A stretch of DNA of 64,000 nt from Nocardioides sp. Root682 (GCF_001427795.1 NZ_LMHJ01000002.1:310001-374000); one strand, 5' to 3'. Shown: positions 18,552-28,619, counted from the first letter of the stretch. Numbers and translations are program-made. Notes: a model not told the origin generated them from the sequence alone.

Positions 18552-19496
18552 TCAGGCAGTGGCTTCTGCGGTCGCGCTGCGCGCGGACATCGCCTGACCG
18601 TACAACCGACCGGCACGGTACGACGAACGGACCAGCGGTCCGGACAGGACTCCGGCGAATCCGATCTCCTCGGCCTCGGTCGCGAGCTCGACGAACTCCT
18701 CCGGCTTGACCCACCGCTCCACCGGGTGGTGACGCAGCGAGGGACGCAGGTACTGGGTGATCGTGATCAGCTCACAACCCGCCCCGTGCAGGTCAGCCAG
18801 CGCCTGCGAGACCTCTTCACGGGTCTCGCCCATCCCCAGGATCAGGTTCGACTTGGTGACCAGCCCGAACGCCCGAGCCTGCGTGATCACGTCCAAGGAA
18901 CGCTCGTAACGGAACGCCGGACGGATCCGCTTGAAGATCCGCGGCACCGTCTCCACGTTGTGAGCGAGCACCTCGGGACGCGACTCGAACACTTCGGTGA
19001 GGAGCTCCGGGATCCCGTTGAAGTCCGGGATCAGGTTCTCCACCCCGGTGTCGGGGTTGAGCTCGTGGATGGCGCGCACGGTCTCGGCGTACAACCACGC
19101 ACCGCCATCAGGCAGGTCGTCGCGGGCGACGCCGGTGATGGTGGCGTACTTGAGCTGCATCTTCTGCACCGACTCGGCCACCCGACGCGGCTCGTCGCGG
19201 TCCAGGGGCTGGGGCTTGCCCGTGTCGATCTGGCAGAAGTCGCAACGCCGGGTGCACTGGTCACCACCGATGAGGAAGGTCGCCTCGCGGTCCTCCCAGC
19301 ACTCGAAGATGTTGGGACAGGCCGCTTCCTGGCACACCGTGTGCAGGCCCTCGGACTTCACCAGCTGGTGCAGCGCGGTGTACTCCGGACCCATCCGCGC
19401 GGTGGTCTTGATCCACGACGGTTTGCGTTCGATCGGCGTCTCCGCGTTACGGACTTCGAGTCGCAGGAGCTTCCGGCCATCGGGAACAGCAGTCAC
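18552..19496 (-). CDS. lipA: Lipoyl synthase
   Basis: A 314-residue radical SAM enzyme that inserts two sulfurs into protein-bound octanoyl groups to make lipoyl cofactors. The auxiliary cluster motif [12 protein letters not shown] and the radical-SAM motif CTRRCDFC are both present, followed by [10 protein letters not shown] and the C-terminal RSSYRAG motif whose serine binds the auxiliary cluster. The start is GTG 19496, with TACCCT six bases upstream, indicating a leaderless mRNA; upstream in-frame codons would run into the ABC permease gene. It works with LipB (21537-22262) and modifies SucB (24877) and the glycine cleavage system, all within the window. An ABC transporter pair separates it from lipB. 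Confidence 0.97.
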   Translation of the reverse strand: MTAVPDGRKLLRLEVRNAETPIERKPSWIKTTARMGPEYTALHQLVKSEGLHTVCQEAACPNIFECWEDREATFLIGGDQCTRRCDFCQIDTGKPQPLDRDEPRRVAESVQKMQLKYATITGVARDDLPDGGAWLYAETVRAIHELNPDTGVENLIPDFNGIPELLTEVFESRPEVLAHNVETVPRIFKRIRPAFRYERSLDVITQARAFGLVTKSNLILGMGETREEVSQALADLHGAGCELITITQYLRPSLRHHPVERWVKPEEFVELATEAEEIGFAGVLSGPLVRSSYRAGRLYGQAMSARSATAEATA

Positions 19497-19533
19497 CCGG
19501 TCAGGGTACTCCGCAGGCCGTGGCGGGCAGGCA

Positions 19534-20553
19534 TCACGGGACGTCGCGACGACGGAACCAGAGCAGCGACAGGAGGCTTGTGCCGACGACCGCCGTACCG
19601 AGGAAGCCGGCACCCTGCGCGAAGCTCAGCTCCTTCTCCACCGAGCACCCGCCCGGGTCGCCGCCCACCTCCTTGACGACCTCCTCGGGGCACGGGCCGT
19701 CGGCGTAGTACTTCACGCCGTCGGTGACCACGGCTGCCACGTTGTAGGCGGGGTTCCAGCGACCCTCGATGCCGAGGACGCCGAGCAGGATGCCGCCGGC
19801 CAGTGCGATGCCGAAGAGGATGCCGAGGGTGGCCACGGTGTTGCGGAACAGCATGGTCAACGCGAAGCCGAGCAGTGCTGCGACACCGGCGACCGCCGCC
19901 GCCCGCCAGCCCATCTGTAGGCAGTCGAGGAGTACGCCGTCGCCGAGCCGGTCCCGCGAGCGAGCCACCGCCCCGATCGCCAACCAGTACGACGACTGGA
20001 CGACCGTCGCGAGCAGTGCCGCCGTCCCCGTGACCACGAGCGCCTTCGCGAACCACACGCGCAGTCGGCGCGGCTCGAAGAGCAGCTGGTTGCTGACCGA
20101 GCCGCTGGCCCAGTCGTGGCCGGTGAAGGTGGTGCCGAGCAGCATCATCGCCATCGAGAGGAGCAGGGTGATCGCGATGCCGGAGCCGTTGTCGCGCTCC
20201 TGCGGCACGTCGAGCTGGGGGGAGTAGAGGTACCAGTCGAGCTGGGGCTCCATGTCCGCGCGACAGCGCTTCTCGGTCTCTTCGTCGGTCAGGTCAGCGG
20301 GGTAGTTGCCCCAGTTCTCGGGATGGGCGACGCATTCGTCGACCTGCTCCTCGAACGACGGATCGTTGCGATCATGCTCCACCTGCTGTTGCGCGTCCGC
20401 CAGCTCCTGGGCCGACGGCGGCCGGGTGTCCAGCACGACGGCCACCCCGATGATGATCGGGACGACCAGACAGGCGGCAATGAGGAGGAGCGCAGCGCGG
20501 CGGTGCAGCAACCGGCTCAGCTCGACGCGGGCCAGGCGGAGGAAGGCGCTCAT
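19534..20553 (-). CDS. ABC-2 type transporter permease
   Basis: A 339-residue membrane protein. A first hydrophobic helix (about 20-44) is followed by a 120-residue extracytoplasmic loop with an acidic, cysteine-containing stretch ([17 protein letters not shown]), then about five more helices. This is the topology of ABC-2 export permeases. A second extracytoplasmic loop carries [16 protein letters not shown]. The ATG at 20553 overlaps the ATPase stop (ATGA), so both subunits are translationally coupled. The substrate is unknown. The gene ends 37 bases before lipA, on the same strand. Confidence 0.85.
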   Translation of the reverse strand: MSAFLRLARVELSRLLHRRAALLLIAACLVVPIIIGVAVVLDTRPPSAQELADAQQQVEHDRNDPSFEEQVDECVAHPENWGNYPADLTDEETEKRCRADMEPQLDWYLYSPQLDVPQERDNGSGIAITLLLSMAMMLLGTTFTGHDWASGSVSNQLLFEPRRLRVWFAKALVVTGTAALLATVVQSSYWLAIGAVARSRDRLGDGVLLDCLQMGWRAAAVAGVAALLGFALTMLFRNTVATLGILFGIALAGGILLGVLGIEGRWNPAYNVAAVVTDGVKYYADGPCPEEVVKEVGGDPGGCSVEKELSFAQGAGFLGTAVVGTSLLSLLWFRRRDVP

Positions 20554-21482
20554 GCTTCTGCCCCCAGCCGCTCGGCGTCGGTCAGGGCGAGGAAGAACGT
20601 CTCCAGGTCTGGTCGTAGCGGGGTCAGCTCGGTCAGCCAGACCCCGGCCTCGCCGAGCACCTGGGTGATCCGGGCGGCGTCGTCGGTCTCGACCCGGATG
20701 GACTCGGCGTCGGCGTCGGCGGCTGCGTCCAGGCCGGCAGCGCCGAGCACCTCGAGCGCCCGCCCGGGCTCGGGTACGACGACGCGGTGCGCCGTACTGC
20801 TGCCGAGGAGGTCCTCGACCCGGCCGGATGCGAGCAGCTTGCCGTTGCCGATGATCGTCGCCGACGTACAGACCTGCTGGACCTCCGCGAGGATGTGCGA
20901 GCTCAGCAGCACGGTCACACCGGCGGCGCCCAGGCTGCGGATGGTCTCGCGGATCTCGCGGATGCCTGCCGGGTCCAGGCCGTTGGTCGGCTCGTCGAGG
21001 ATCAGCAACTGGGGGTCCTTGAGCAGCGTCGCGGCGATCGCGAGGCGCTGCTTCATGCCGAGCGAGTAGCCCTTGTAGCGGTCCTTCTCGCGGCCGTCGA
21101 GCTGCACGGTCGCGATCGCCTCGTCGACACGGGAGCGCGGTGCGCCGATCGCGTCGGCCAGCAGGCGCAGGTTGAACTGGCCAGTGAAGTTGGGGGAGAA
21201 CTTCGGGGACTCGACGACCGCGCCGACCCGGCCGATGACCTGCGGCAGCTTCTCGGGCACGGGCTCGCCGAAGAGCCGCATCGTGCCGCGCGTCGGGCGC
21301 GCGAGACCGAGCAGCATCCGGATGGTGGTGGTCTTGCCCGAGCCGTTGGGGCCGAGGAAGCCGTGCACCCCTCCGCCCGCGGGAACCGCCAGGTCGAGGT
21401 TCTGTACGGCGACCCGGAGCCCGCCCTTGCGGGTACGGAACTCCTTGCGCAGTCCGCTGGTCTCGATGACGAGATCGCTCAC
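20550..21482 (-). CDS. ABC transporter ATPase
   Basis: A 310-residue ATP-binding subunit. Motifs seen: Walker A GPNGSGKTT, Q-loop region VVESPKF, signature YSLGMKQRL, Walker B LLILDEPTNGLD and the switch LLSSH. The C-terminal 80 residues form the extension usual in DrrA/CcmA-type exporters that power ABC-2 permeases such as the coupled gene at 19534. The start is GTG 21482 with AAGGGG six bases upstream; a TATACT -10 hexamer lies at 21533-21528. The pair interrupts the otherwise conserved lipB-lipA adjacency. Antibiotic or lipid export is typical for the family, but the cargo cannot be read from the sequence. Confidence 0.9.
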   Translation of the reverse strand: MSDLVIETSGLRKEFRTRKGGLRVAVQNLDLAVPAGGGVHGFLGPNGSGKTTTIRMLLGLARPTRGTMRLFGEPVPEKLPQVIGRVGAVVESPKFSPNFTGQFNLRLLADAIGAPRSRVDEAIATVQLDGREKDRYKGYSLGMKQRLAIAATLLKDPQLLILDEPTNGLDPAGIREIRETIRSLGAAGVTVLLSSHILAEVQQVCTSATIIGNGKLLASGRVEDLLGSSTAHRVVVPEPGRALEVLGAAGLDAAADADAESIRVETDDAARITQVLGEAGVWLTELTPLRPDLETFFLALTDAERLGAEA

Positions 21483-21527
21483 GATGGCCCCTTGGAGTCC
21501 GCTGGCCCGAGCGGCCAGTAGATACCG

Positions 21528-21533
21528 AGTATA
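21528..21533 (-). promoter_or_regulatory. -10 element of the ABC transporter operon
   Basis: TATACT on the minus strand lies immediately after the lipB stop and 45 bases before the ATPase GTG. It suggests that the transporter has its own promoter with a normal leader, unlike lipB and lipA. Confidence 0.5.
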
Positions 21534-21536
21534 GGG

Positions 21537-22262
21537 TCAGCGTGCGGGGTAGCTCAGGAGCGCCACGCCGCGGGTCTTCGCCGGGTCCGGGCGCGGTTCG
21601 TAGTCGGGAGTCGGCTCGTAGGGGCCCCAGGCGAGCAGCTCGCCCAGGTGGCGTCGTACGGCGTCCAGCACCTCGGTGGCGGGCACGTCTCGCCCGAGCT
21701 CGCGACTGAGCGAGGTGACGCCGGCGTCCGAGATGCCGCACGGTACGAAGCGGTCGTACCAGTCCAGGTCGACGTCGCAGTTCAGCGAGAAGCCGTGCAT
21801 CGTGACGCCGCGTCGGATCCGGATGCCCAACGCGGCGATCTTGCGCTCGGGTCCACGCTCGTCCGCCTTGAGCCAGACGCCGCTCCGGCCGGGCACGCGC
21901 GCGGTCGTGACGCCGTACTCGGTGCAGACCGCGATCAGGGCCTCCTCGACACGTCGTACGTAGTCGACGACCTTGACGTGGTCGGGGAGCTTGACGATGG
22001 GATACCCGACCAGCTGACCGGGCCCGTGGAAGGTGATCTCGCCGCCGCGGTCCACGTCGATGACGGGCACGCCGCCGGGGTCCGCGGGTCGGTCGCTTGG
22101 CTGGGTACGACGGCCCGCAGTGAAGACCGGCGGGTGCTCGAGGAGCAGCACGGTGTCCGGTGCGGTGCCGGCGACGACCTGCTCGTGGACCTCGCGCTGG
22201 AGCTCCCAGGCGGCCATGTACTCGAGGGCGTCGGCACCGAGGCCGACCTCACGGAACTCCAC
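21537..22262 (-). CDS. lipB: Octanoyl-[acyl carrier protein]:protein N-octanoyltransferase
   Basis: A 241-residue LipB that moves octanoate from acyl carrier protein to lipoyl domains, the first step of lipoate synthesis. Conserved features are [31 protein letters not shown], the lysine in [10 protein letters not shown] and the catalytic cysteine in [13 protein letters not shown]. The start GTG 22262 has TATCCT six bases upstream, so translation probably begins at the mRNA 5' end. It diverges from the gene at 22333. LipA, SucB and GcvT lie nearby. The C-terminal tail after residue 215 is long and proline-rich. Confidence 0.95.
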   Translation of the reverse strand: MEFREVGLGADALEYMAAWELQREVHEQVVAGTAPDTVLLLEHPPVFTAGRRTQPSDRPADPGGVPVIDVDRGGEITFHGPGQLVGYPIVKLPDHVKVVDYVRRVEEALIAVCTEYGVTTARVPGRSGVWLKADERGPERKIAALGIRIRRGVTMHGFSLNCDVDLDWYDRFVPCGISDAGVTSLSRELGRDVPATEVLDAVRRHLGELLAWGPYEPTPDYEPRPDPAKTRGVALLSYPAR

Positions 22263-22332
22263 GTGCCGAGGATACGCGGACGCCTGTGGACGACCGGATG
22301 CGCGTCGGCTCGATCTGGCGTAGGAACGGGGC

Positions 22333-22959
22333 ATGCGGATCTCGGGATCGCGATGGCTTCTCGCCGGCACCGCCGTGGTGGCGCTGCTGGTCGCTGCGCT
22401 GGTGGCGGGAGCGGTGCTGCACGGAGGCGCGCGGGCACCACGGACGCCCTCTCCGGCCGCCGCGGTGGTCGCTCCCGAGGCGCGGACCGTCAGCGTGGCT
22501 CGCGCCGTCGGCTCGCTGGCCGTGCTCCGCGACTGGGACCGGTCACGGGCTGCGGCGTGGGCCGCGGGCGACCCGGCCGCGCTGGCCCGGCTCTACGTCG
22601 AGGGTTCCCGTGCAGGCGCCGCCGATGTCGCGATGCTCCGGGCCTGGCGCGAGCGCGGGCTGCGGGTCGAGGGGATGTCCATGCAGGTGCTGGCCGTGGA
22701 GCTGCGGTCCCGGACGGACCGGCGGCTGGTGCTCGTGGTGACCGACCGGCTGGTGGGTGCGAAGGCGGTCGGGTGGTCTCGAGACGGTTGCTGCGCAACC
22801 TCCTCGACCAGCGGGGTCCGCTTACCCGACGACCAGGCGACCACGCGGACCCTCGTCTTCCGGAAGGTCGGTGGACGGTGGGTGCTCGGGTCTGTTCAGG
22901 AATCGGTTCAGGAGAGCCCGGTGGCGAGCACGGCGGCGACGTCCGGGTCCTCGAACTGA
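22333..22959 (+). CDS. Hypothetical membrane-anchored protein
   Basis: A 208-residue protein of unknown function. A single N-terminal hydrophobic helix (residues 9-29) could be an anchor or uncleaved signal; the rest is a small alpha/beta domain with [22 protein letters not shown], the helical start typical of NTF2-like/SnoaL-like folds, followed by strands LVVTDRLVG and [19 protein letters not shown]. The NTF2-like assignment is from this pattern alone. TAGGAA lies six bases upstream of ATG 22333. Its last 52 bases overlap the 3' end of the convergent epimerase gene. Confidence 0.6.
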   Translation: MRISGSRWLLAGTAVVALLVAALVAGAVLHGGARAPRTPSPAAAVVAPEARTVSVARAVGSLAVLRDWDRSRAAAWAAGDPAALARLYVEGSRAGAADVAMLRAWRERGLRVEGMSMQVLAVELRSRTDRRLVLVVTDRLVGAKAVGWSRDGCCATSSTSGVRLPDDQATTRTLVFRKVGGRWVLGSVQESVQESPVASTAATSGSSN

Positions 22960-23816
22960 TAGCCGAGGTCGAGCAGCGCCTGCGGGCGCAGGTTGAGCGA
23001 GCCGAGCACCTCGTCGGACATGGCGCCGGCAGCGACCTTCAGGACCGGCGACGGCACCTTGAAGAACGCTGGTCGGTGGACGAGCCGGGCCAGGGTCCGG
23101 GTGAACTCCGCGTTGGTCGGCGTCGTCGGACAGCAGAGGTTCGCCGGGCCTGCGGCGGTCGGGTGCTCGACGAGGTACGCCACCGCACCCACCCAGTCGC
23201 GCAACGAGATCATCGGCGCGTGCTGCTCGCCGTTGCCCAGACGGCCCCCGAGCCCGGCCTTGAACTGCAGCCGCTGCTGCTGCAGGGGCGGGTTGTGGCG
23301 GTCCTGCACCGGCGCCGTCCGGAGCAGTACGACGCGCGCGCCGGCGGCGATCGCCGGCTGGGCCGCTCCCTCCCACTCCCGGCAGACCCGGGTGAGCAGG
23401 GCGTGGCCCCGGCTGTCGGAGGACTCGGTCAGCAACGCGGAGCCGTGGTCGCCGTACCAGCTCACGCCGGAGGCGTTGACCAGGGCGGGCGGGGTCGCGG
23501 CAGCAGCGATGGTCGTGGCCAGGACTCCCGTGGTGGCGATCCGGCTGCTGCGCACCGCCTCGGCCCAGCGCTTCGAGTGCGGGTTGCCGATCAGCGGCGC
23601 CCCGGCGAGGTTCACCACCACGTCGGCGGCGCCGATCACGGACGCGTCGACCACGCCACCCTGCGGATCCCAGGTCGACTCGCGCGGTCCGCGCGCCTCG
23701 CGACGGACCAGCCGGGTCACCTGGTGGCCGCGCGACTCGAGCTCTTCGCAGAGGTGGCTCCCGAGGAAGCCTGAGGAGCCGGCGACGACGACGGACAGTC
23801 CCGTGGGCGTGGTCAT
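22908..23816 (-). CDS. TIGR01777-type NAD-dependent epimerase
   Basis: A 302-residue extended short-chain dehydrogenase-like protein of the YfcH/TIGR01777 group. The N-terminal VVVAGSSGFLGSHL binds NAD(P); NLAGAPL and SGVSWYGD follow, and the C-terminal DUF1731 segment (FFKVPSPVLKVAAGAMSDEVLGS, quoted by key residues) ends the protein. Biochemical role is unknown in most bacteria. The start is ATG 23816 with CAGGGT six bases upstream; a 26-codon upstream extension lacks the fold. In mycobacteria the homologue lies between sucB and lipB, exactly as here. The 3' end overlaps the convergent gene by 52 bases. Confidence 0.88.
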   Translation of the reverse strand: MTTPTGLSVVVAGSSGFLGSHLCEELESRGHQVTRLVRREARGPRESTWDPQGGVVDASVIGAADVVVNLAGAPLIGNPHSKRWAEAVRSSRIATTGVLATTIAAAATPPALVNASGVSWYGDHGSALLTESSDSRGHALLTRVCREWEGAAQPAIAAGARVVLLRTAPVQDRHNPPLQQQRLQFKAGLGGRLGNGEQHAPMISLRDWVGAVAYLVEHPTAAGPANLCCPTTPTNAEFTRTLARLVHRPAFFKVPSPVLKVAAGAMSDEVLGSLNLRPQALLDLGYQFEDPDVAAVLATGLS

Positions 23817-23881
23817 GGTCAAACCCTGCCACCCCCGTGGTCGTCGTGGCACCCTGTGGCGGCACCCACCCGAGGAGATCC

Positions 23882-24814
23882 ATGCCCGTCGCACGTCCCT
23901 TGCTCTGCCGATCCCTGGCGGCTGTCGTCGTTGCTGTCCTCGCGCTCTCTGGCTGCAATGACGCTGAGACCCCGAAGGCCGAACCGTCGGGACCGACGAC
24001 GGCAGCCACCGCTGCCACCCCGTCGGCCGTCGCGCCCGCGGTGGTGACCCTCGTGGACGCCGGCGCGTCCCCGCGACGGGTCGTTGAGCTCGACGTCGAG
24101 AAGGGGCACACGGAGTCGAGCACCCTCGAGCTGACGTCGACCACCGCGGTCGACCTGATGTCGTCGCCGGCGATCACCGTGCCGATGACCATTCCCTTCA
24201 CGACCACCGTCGCCGACGTCACCGATGACGAGGTGGCCGTCGACGTCCGCTACGACAAGGCGACGGTGACGGGAGGCGGCCTGCAGAAGGACGTGCTCGA
24301 CCAGGCGCGCAAGACGGTGGGGTACCTCGAGGGCGTGACCGCCCGGGTGGTCCTCAACCGGTCCGGAACGGTCGTGTCACGCGACGTCGAACTGGGCGAC
24401 GCCGCCCCTGACCTCGTCGGCCGGATCCTGGAGGACGTCGTGTCGCAGGGCTTCGCCCTCGCCGTGGCATTCCCCACGGAGGAGATCGGCGTCGGGGCCC
24501 GGTGGACCGTCGCGTCCGACCTCAGCATCGGCGGTGTCAGGGCATCGGTCACCTCGACCTACGAGCTGAGCGAGCTGACCGACACCGGCTACTCCGTCAC
24601 GGTCAGGGCGACGCAGGTCACCCAGCCGGGCGACACCCTTGCGGGCAAGGTCATCGACGGACGGAGTACGTCGACCGGCACCGTCCGTGGGCAGGCCGGC
24701 CTGCTGGGGCCGGTCGAGGCGCGAACCTCCACCCAGGGCTCCTCGACCGTCGAGGTCGGCGGGCAGCAGGTGAAGACCACCTTCGACATCACCTTGCGCG
24801 CGAGCACCCGCTGA
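23882..24814 (+). CDS. Putative lipoprotein, DUF6263-like
   Basis: A 310-residue lipoprotein. The start ATG 23882 has GAGGAG four bases upstream and opens a signal peptide with lipobox LSGC (C22 or near). After an Ala/Thr-rich linker comes a beta-rich domain of about 250 residues: STLELTSTTAVDLM, PMTIPFTTTVADVTDDEV, LNRSGTVVSRDVEL, then two further strand pairs, resembling DUF6263-type proteins that recur in planctomycetes and actinobacteria. No catalytic motif is seen. It is monocistronic, ends in a strong bidirectional hairpin, and converges on sucB. The family assignment is tentative. Confidence 0.6.
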   Translation: MPVARPLLCRSLAAVVVAVLALSGCNDAETPKAEPSGPTTAATAATPSAVAPAVVTLVDAGASPRRVVELDVEKGHTESSTLELTSTTAVDLMSSPAITVPMTIPFTTTVADVTDDEVAVDVRYDKATVTGGGLQKDVLDQARKTVGYLEGVTARVVLNRSGTVVSRDVELGDAAPDLVGRILEDVVSQGFALAVAFPTEEIGVGARWTVASDLSIGGVRASVTSTYELSELTDTGYSVTVRATQVTQPGDTLAGKVIDGRSTSTGTVRGQAGLLGPVEARTSTQGSSTVEVGGQQVKTTFDITLRASTR

Positions 24815-24820
24815 GGAACG

Positions 24821-24861
24821 ACGAAGCCCCGGATCCGCCGTGGGCGGAGCCGGGGCTTCGT
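24821..24861. terminator. Bidirectional terminator between lipoprotein gene and sucB
   Basis: Arms ACGAAGCCCCGG and CCGCC pair with GGCGG and CCGGGGCTTCGT around a GTG loop, with a small internal AT/AG bulge. The hairpin sits between two convergent genes. Confidence 0.85.
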
Positions 24862-24876
24862 GCTTGCTCTTGAGGC

Positions 24877-26682
24877 TCAGACCTCGAACTGGCCGGACTC
24901 CAGACGCTTCTTCAGGTCCCGCAGGAAGCGACCGGCGTCGGCTCCGTCCACGACCCGGTGGTCGTACGTCAGCGCGAGGTAGACCATGTGGCGCACCGCG
25001 ATGGTCTCGCCCAGGTCGTCGTCATCGATGACGACCGCACGCTTGACCACGGCACCGGGGCCGAGGATGGCGACCTGCGGCTGGTTGATGATCGGGGTGT
25101 CCCACAGGGCGCCGAAGCTGCCCAGGTTGGTGATCGTGAATGTGCCGCCGGACAGCTCGTCCGGACCGATCTTGTTCGTACGGGTCCGCTCGGCGACGTC
25201 CGAGATCTTCTTGGCCAGGCCCGAGATCGACAGGTCACCGGCGTCCTTGACGACCGGCGTCAGCAGGCCCTTCTCGGTGTCGACGGCGAACGCGACGTTC
25301 TCGCGGTCGTAGTAGGTGATCTCGCCGGCAGCCAGGTCGATCGTGGCGTTGAGCGACGGGTGCTGCTTGAGGGTGTCGATCGCGGCCTTGGTGAAGAACG
25401 GCAGGTAGGTCAGCTTCACGCCCTCGCGGGCGAGGAAGTCGGCCTTCTTGCTCTCGCGCAGGCGCGCGATGTTGGTGACGTCGACCTCGACGACCTGCGT
25501 GAGCTGGGCCGAGACCTGCAGCGAGTCGACCATCCGCTCGGCGATGATCTTGCGCAGCCGGCTGACCTTGACGGTCTGGCCACGCAGCGGCGACGGGCTG
25601 GCCGACGCGGCGGCAGGAGCAGCGGCGGCCGGTGCGGCAGCGGGTGCCGGAGCGGCAGCCTTGAGGGAGGCCGCGGCGTCCAGGACGTCCTGCTTGCGGA
25701 TCCGTCCGCCGACACCGGAACCGCTGACCTGAGCCAGGTCGACACCGTGCTGGGCGGCGAGCTTGCGGACCAGGGGAGTGACGTAGCCGGGACCGTCGTC
25801 CGAGGCGGCGGGTGCCGGAGCGGCGGGCGCAGCCGGTGCCGGGGCAGCCGGAGCCGGGGCAGCCGGAGCGGACGCGGCCGGCGCGGGCGTCGGAGCAGCA
25901 GGGGCAGCCGGAGCCGGTGCGTTGTCGACCGGAGCCGGTGCGGGCGGGGCAGCCGGAGCAGGCGCAGCCGGAGCTGCAGGCGCAGCCGGAGCTGCGGGCG
26001 CAGCCGGAGCTGCGGGCGCAGCCGGGGCAGCGGCCGGCGTACCGGAGCCGATGATGGCCAGCTCGGCACCGACCTCGACGGTCTCGTCCTCAGCGGCCTT
26101 GATCTCGAGCAGGGTGCCCGCGACGGGGGAGGGGATCTCGGTGTCGACCTTGTCGGTGGACACCTCGAGCAGCGGCTCGTCGACGTCGACGGCGTCGCCG
26201 ACCTGCTTCAGCCAGCGGGTGACCGTGCCTTCGGTGACGGACTCACCCAGCGCGGGGAGCGTGACCGCCGTACCGCTGGCGGCGCCGCCCGATGCGGCGG
26301 GGGCTTCGGCCGGCTCAGCGGCAGCAGGCGCCTCGGGTGCGGACGGCTCCTCGGCGGGCGCCGGGGTGGGCGGTGCTTCCTCGACCGGAGCCGGGGCGGC
26401 AGGAGCCTCTTCGGCGGGCGCGGCCGGAGCGGCGCCCCCTTCGCCGGCGTCGCCGATCACGGCGAGAACGGCGCCAACCTCGACCGTGTCGTCCTCGGCC
26501 GCCTTGATCTCGAGCAGCGTGCCCGCGACCGGGGAAGGGATCTCGGTGTCGACCTTGTCGGTCGAGACCTCGAGCAAGGGCTCGTCGATCGCAATCTGGT
26601 CGCCGACCTGCTTGAGCCAGCGGGTAACGGTGCCTTCGGTGACGGACTCACCGAGGGCGGGAAGAGTGACTTCGGTCGCCAT
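24877..26682 (-). CDS. sucB: 2-oxoglutarate dehydrogenase E2 (dihydrolipoamide succinyltransferase)
   Basis: A 601-residue E2 acyltransferase with two N-terminal lipoyl domains, each containing the lipoylated lysine in [13 protein letters not shown] (near residues 40-50 and 155-165), Ala/Pro-rich linkers, a peripheral subunit-binding domain ([19 protein letters not shown]) and a catalytic domain ending [15 protein letters not shown]. In actinobacteria this protein serves the pyruvate and possibly oxoglutarate complexes, so the exact acyl specificity is not fixed by sequence. The start ATG 26682 has AAGGA eight bases upstream; an ATG three codons earlier is too close to that site. It is the substrate of LipB and LipA encoded nearby. 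Linker 2 is built of an 18-bp tandem repeat. Confidence 0.95.
   Translation of the reverse strand: MATEVTLPALGESVTEGTVTRWLKQVGDQIAIDEPLLEVSTDKVDTEIPSPVAGTLLEIKAAEDDTVEVGAVLAVIGDAGEGGAAPAAPAEEAPAAPAPVEEAPPTPAPAEEPSAPEAPAAAEPAEAPAASGGAASGTAVTLPALGESVTEGTVTRWLKQVGDAVDVDEPLLEVSTDKVDTEIPSPVAGTLLEIKAAEDETVEVGAELAIIGSGTPAAAPAAPAAPAAPAAPAAPAAPAAPAPAAPPAPAPVDNAPAPAAPAAPTPAPAASAPAAPAPAAPAPAAPAAPAPAASDDGPGYVTPLVRKLAAQHGVDLAQVSGSGVGGRIRKQDVLDAAASLKAAAPAPAAAPAAAAPAAASASPSPLRGQTVKVSRLRKIIAERMVDSLQVSAQLTQVVEVDVTNIARLRESKKADFLAREGVKLTYLPFFTKAAIDTLKQHPSLNATIDLAAGEITYYDRENVAFAVDTEKGLLTPVVKDAGDLSISGLAKKISDVAERTRTNKIGPDELSGGTFTITNLGSFGALWDTPIINQPQVAILGPGAVVKRAVVIDDDDLGETIAVRHMVYLALTYDHRVVDGADAGRFLRDLKKRLESGQFEV
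25961..26032 (-). repeat. 18-bp tandem repeat in the sucB linker
   Basis: Four copies of an 18-base unit (plus strand GGCGCAGCCGGAGCTGCG, the last copy diverged) encode an Ala/Pro-rich flexible linker. Unit length is a multiple of three, so copy-number changes would keep the frame. Confidence 0.85.
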
Positions 26683-26752
26683 GGACGCCATCCTTGCACC
26701 ACGAGTGAAGCATCTGGCAACGGCCCACCCATCGATCGGGCAAACTGTCCCC

Positions 26753-27136
26753 ATGGCTCTGTTCGACCGATTCCGCAGGGGATCGAAGGTACGCATGAGT
26801 AACCCCACGGCCGAGGCGCGTACGGGTTCCACTCGCGTGCGCGCGTCGGACCGCACCGATGAGCTGCACCTGCAGACCTGGGTGACTGAACGCCGCGGCG
26901 TGGAAGGTTTCGTCGAGCCGCGCACCGCCGTGAGCGACGTGACGTTGCTCCTCGTCGCGCACGACGGGGAGTGGACCCGGCGCCGGGTGCCGTCGGTCAA
27001 GTGGGCGCACGACTTCTGCAACCGCCACCAGGTCCCGTCGTACGACGCCGCGGTGGTCGGCGTGCCGCAGCGGATGCGCGACTACAACTCGCGCGTCAGG
27101 CAGCAGCAGAAGCAGCAGCGGCCGCCGAGCTCCTGA
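26753..27136 (+). CDS. Conserved actinobacterial protein of unknown function
   Basis: A 127-residue soluble protein. It has a basic N-terminus ([13 protein letters not shown]), a central segment [17 protein letters not shown] and [16 protein letters not shown], a [29 protein letters not shown] patch near the end, and a Gln/Arg-rich tail. The length and pattern look like a small conserved gene seen between sucB and pepA in related genomes, but no domain is recognised. The start is ATG 26753, with CAAACT six bases upstream; an ATG at 26795 is possible. It diverges from sucB and its 3' end overlaps the convergent pepA by 41 bases. Confidence 0.65.
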   Translation: MALFDRFRRGSKVRMSNPTAEARTGSTRVRASDRTDELHLQTWVTERRGVEGFVEPRTAVSDVTLLLVAHDGEWTRRRVPSVKWAHDFCNRHQVPSYDAAVVGVPQRMRDYNSRVRQQQKQQRPPSS

Positions 27137-28613
27137 GCAGCTCGACCAGGGTCGCGACGCCGTAGCCGGTCGCGCCCGAGGTCCAGTGGCCGTTGGGGCC
27201 GCCGCGGTTGTACGTCGGTCCGGCGATGTCGAGGTGTCCCCACGGCAGCCCGCCGTTGAACTCGCGGAGGAACGCGGCGGCGAACAGTCCGCCACCCCAG
27301 CGGATGCCGTCGTACTGCGACAGGTCGGCGATCTTGCTGCTGCGGATCCGCTCGTTCATGACGTCCGGGATCGGCATCGGCCACGCGTCCTCGCCGGCCG
27401 CCTCAGCGGCTGCGAGCACCTGCGCGACGACGGCGTCGTCGCCCATCACGCCCGCGATCTTGTCGCCGAGCGCCAGCACCATGTGCCCGGTCAGGGTGGC
27501 GATGTCGATGACCAGGTCGGGCTTCGCCTCGACGGCCCGGCCCATCGCATCGGCCAGGACCAGTCGACCCTCGGCGTCGGTGTTGGCGACCTCGACGGTC
27601 GTGCCGTCGTACATCGTCTGCACGTCCCCGGGACGCATCGAGGCGGCGCCGATCATGTTCTCGGCGAGGGCGCAGAAGCCGGAGACCTGCACCGGGAGCC
27701 CGAGGCGGGCGGCGGCGATCATGGCCTGGACGACGGCAGCGGCGCCGGCCATGTCCTCCTTCATGGTGCCCATGCTCGCGGCGGGCTTGATCCAGAGGCC
27801 GCCGGAGTCGAAGGTGATTCCCTTGCCGACGAGCGCGATGTGCAGCACCGCGCCCTTGGGTCGGTAGGTCAGCTCGACCAGGCGGGGTGGGGCTGCGGAA
27901 CCGGCGCCGACGCCGAGGATGCCGCCGCAGCCGAGCTCGGCCAGCCGTGCCTCGTCGAGGACGTCGACCTTGATCTTCGCGCCACCGCTGGGGACCTGCT
28001 TGTTGCCGGCCTTCACCGCGGCACCGATCGCGTCGGAGAACATCGGCGGCGTCAGGTCGGCCGGGGGAGTGTTGACCCAGTCGCGGGTGGCGAGGACGGC
28101 ATCGACCACGACCTGGGCCGGCTCGACGGCGGCGACCACCTCGGCCCGGCGGGCAGCAGGAGTCAGGACGACGATCTCGGCCGGCGTCGTCGGCGTACCC
28201 GGCTTCGACTTGTAGGCGGTGTACGCGTAGCCGCCGAGTCGGTAGCCCTCGATCACGGCGCGCACGAGCTCGGGGCTGTCGGCAGGCAGGGCCAGCGCCA
28301 CGGAGGCGGCATTGGTGACCGCGCGGGCGGCGTTCCCGGCTGCGCGTCGTACCTCGGCCGGGCCGGGGTTGTTGCCCAGGCCGACCAGGACGAGCAGGGG
28401 TGAGGAGATGACCCCGCCGGTCGGGACCTTGGTCACCTCACCCGGTTTGCCCTTGGCGCCGACCGTGGCCAGCAGACCCGAGAGCTTGCGTCCGTACGCC
28501 GCCGCCACGTCCTCGGCGCCCGGTGCCAGGACGCCGTCGGGGAGGACCCCGACGACGACAGCCTCCGCACGGGTCTTGGCGGGGCTGGCGGTGCGGAGCG
28601 CAAAGGTCGTCAC
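27096..28613 (-). CDS. pepA: Leucyl aminopeptidase (M17)
   Basis: A 505-residue cytosolic two-metal aminopeptidase that releases N-terminal residues in protein turnover. The C-terminal catalytic domain holds VGKGITFDSGG with metal-binding Lys and Asp, MKEDMAGAA, the NTDAEGRLVLADA signature and ATLTGH. The N-terminal 170 residues are the usual macro-like domain. The start is GTG 28613 with TACCCT six bases upstream (leaderless). It diverges from gcvT across a 41-bp gap in which both -10 elements lie. The 3' end overlaps the convergent gene at 26753-27136. The C-terminus is unusually alanine-rich. Confidence 0.95.
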   Translation of the reverse strand: MTTFALRTASPAKTRAEAVVVGVLPDGVLAPGAEDVAAAYGRKLSGLLATVGAKGKPGEVTKVPTGGVISSPLLVLVGLGNNPGPAEVRRAAGNAARAVTNAASVALALPADSPELVRAVIEGYRLGGYAYTAYKSKPGTPTTPAEIVVLTPAARRAEVVAAVEPAQVVVDAVLATRDWVNTPPADLTPPMFSDAIGAAVKAGNKQVPSGGAKIKVDVLDEARLAELGCGGILGVGAGSAAPPRLVELTYRPKGAVLHIALVGKGITFDSGGLWIKPAASMGTMKEDMAGAAAVVQAMIAAARLGLPVQVSGFCALAENMIGAASMRPGDVQTMYDGTTVEVANTDAEGRLVLADAMGRAVEAKPDLVIDIATLTGHMVLALGDKIAGVMGDDAVVAQVLAAAEAAGEDAWPMPIPDVMNERIRSSKIADLSQYDGIRWGGGLFAAAFLREFNGGLPWGHLDIAGPTYNRGGPNGHWTSGATGYGVATLVELLRSSAAAAASAAA

Positions 28614-28619
28614 CGTCCG

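Noticed and set aside
25961..26032. Short direct repeats resembling a CRISPR array
   Set aside because: The units abut without spacers, are only 18 bases and encode the Ala/Pro linker of SucB.
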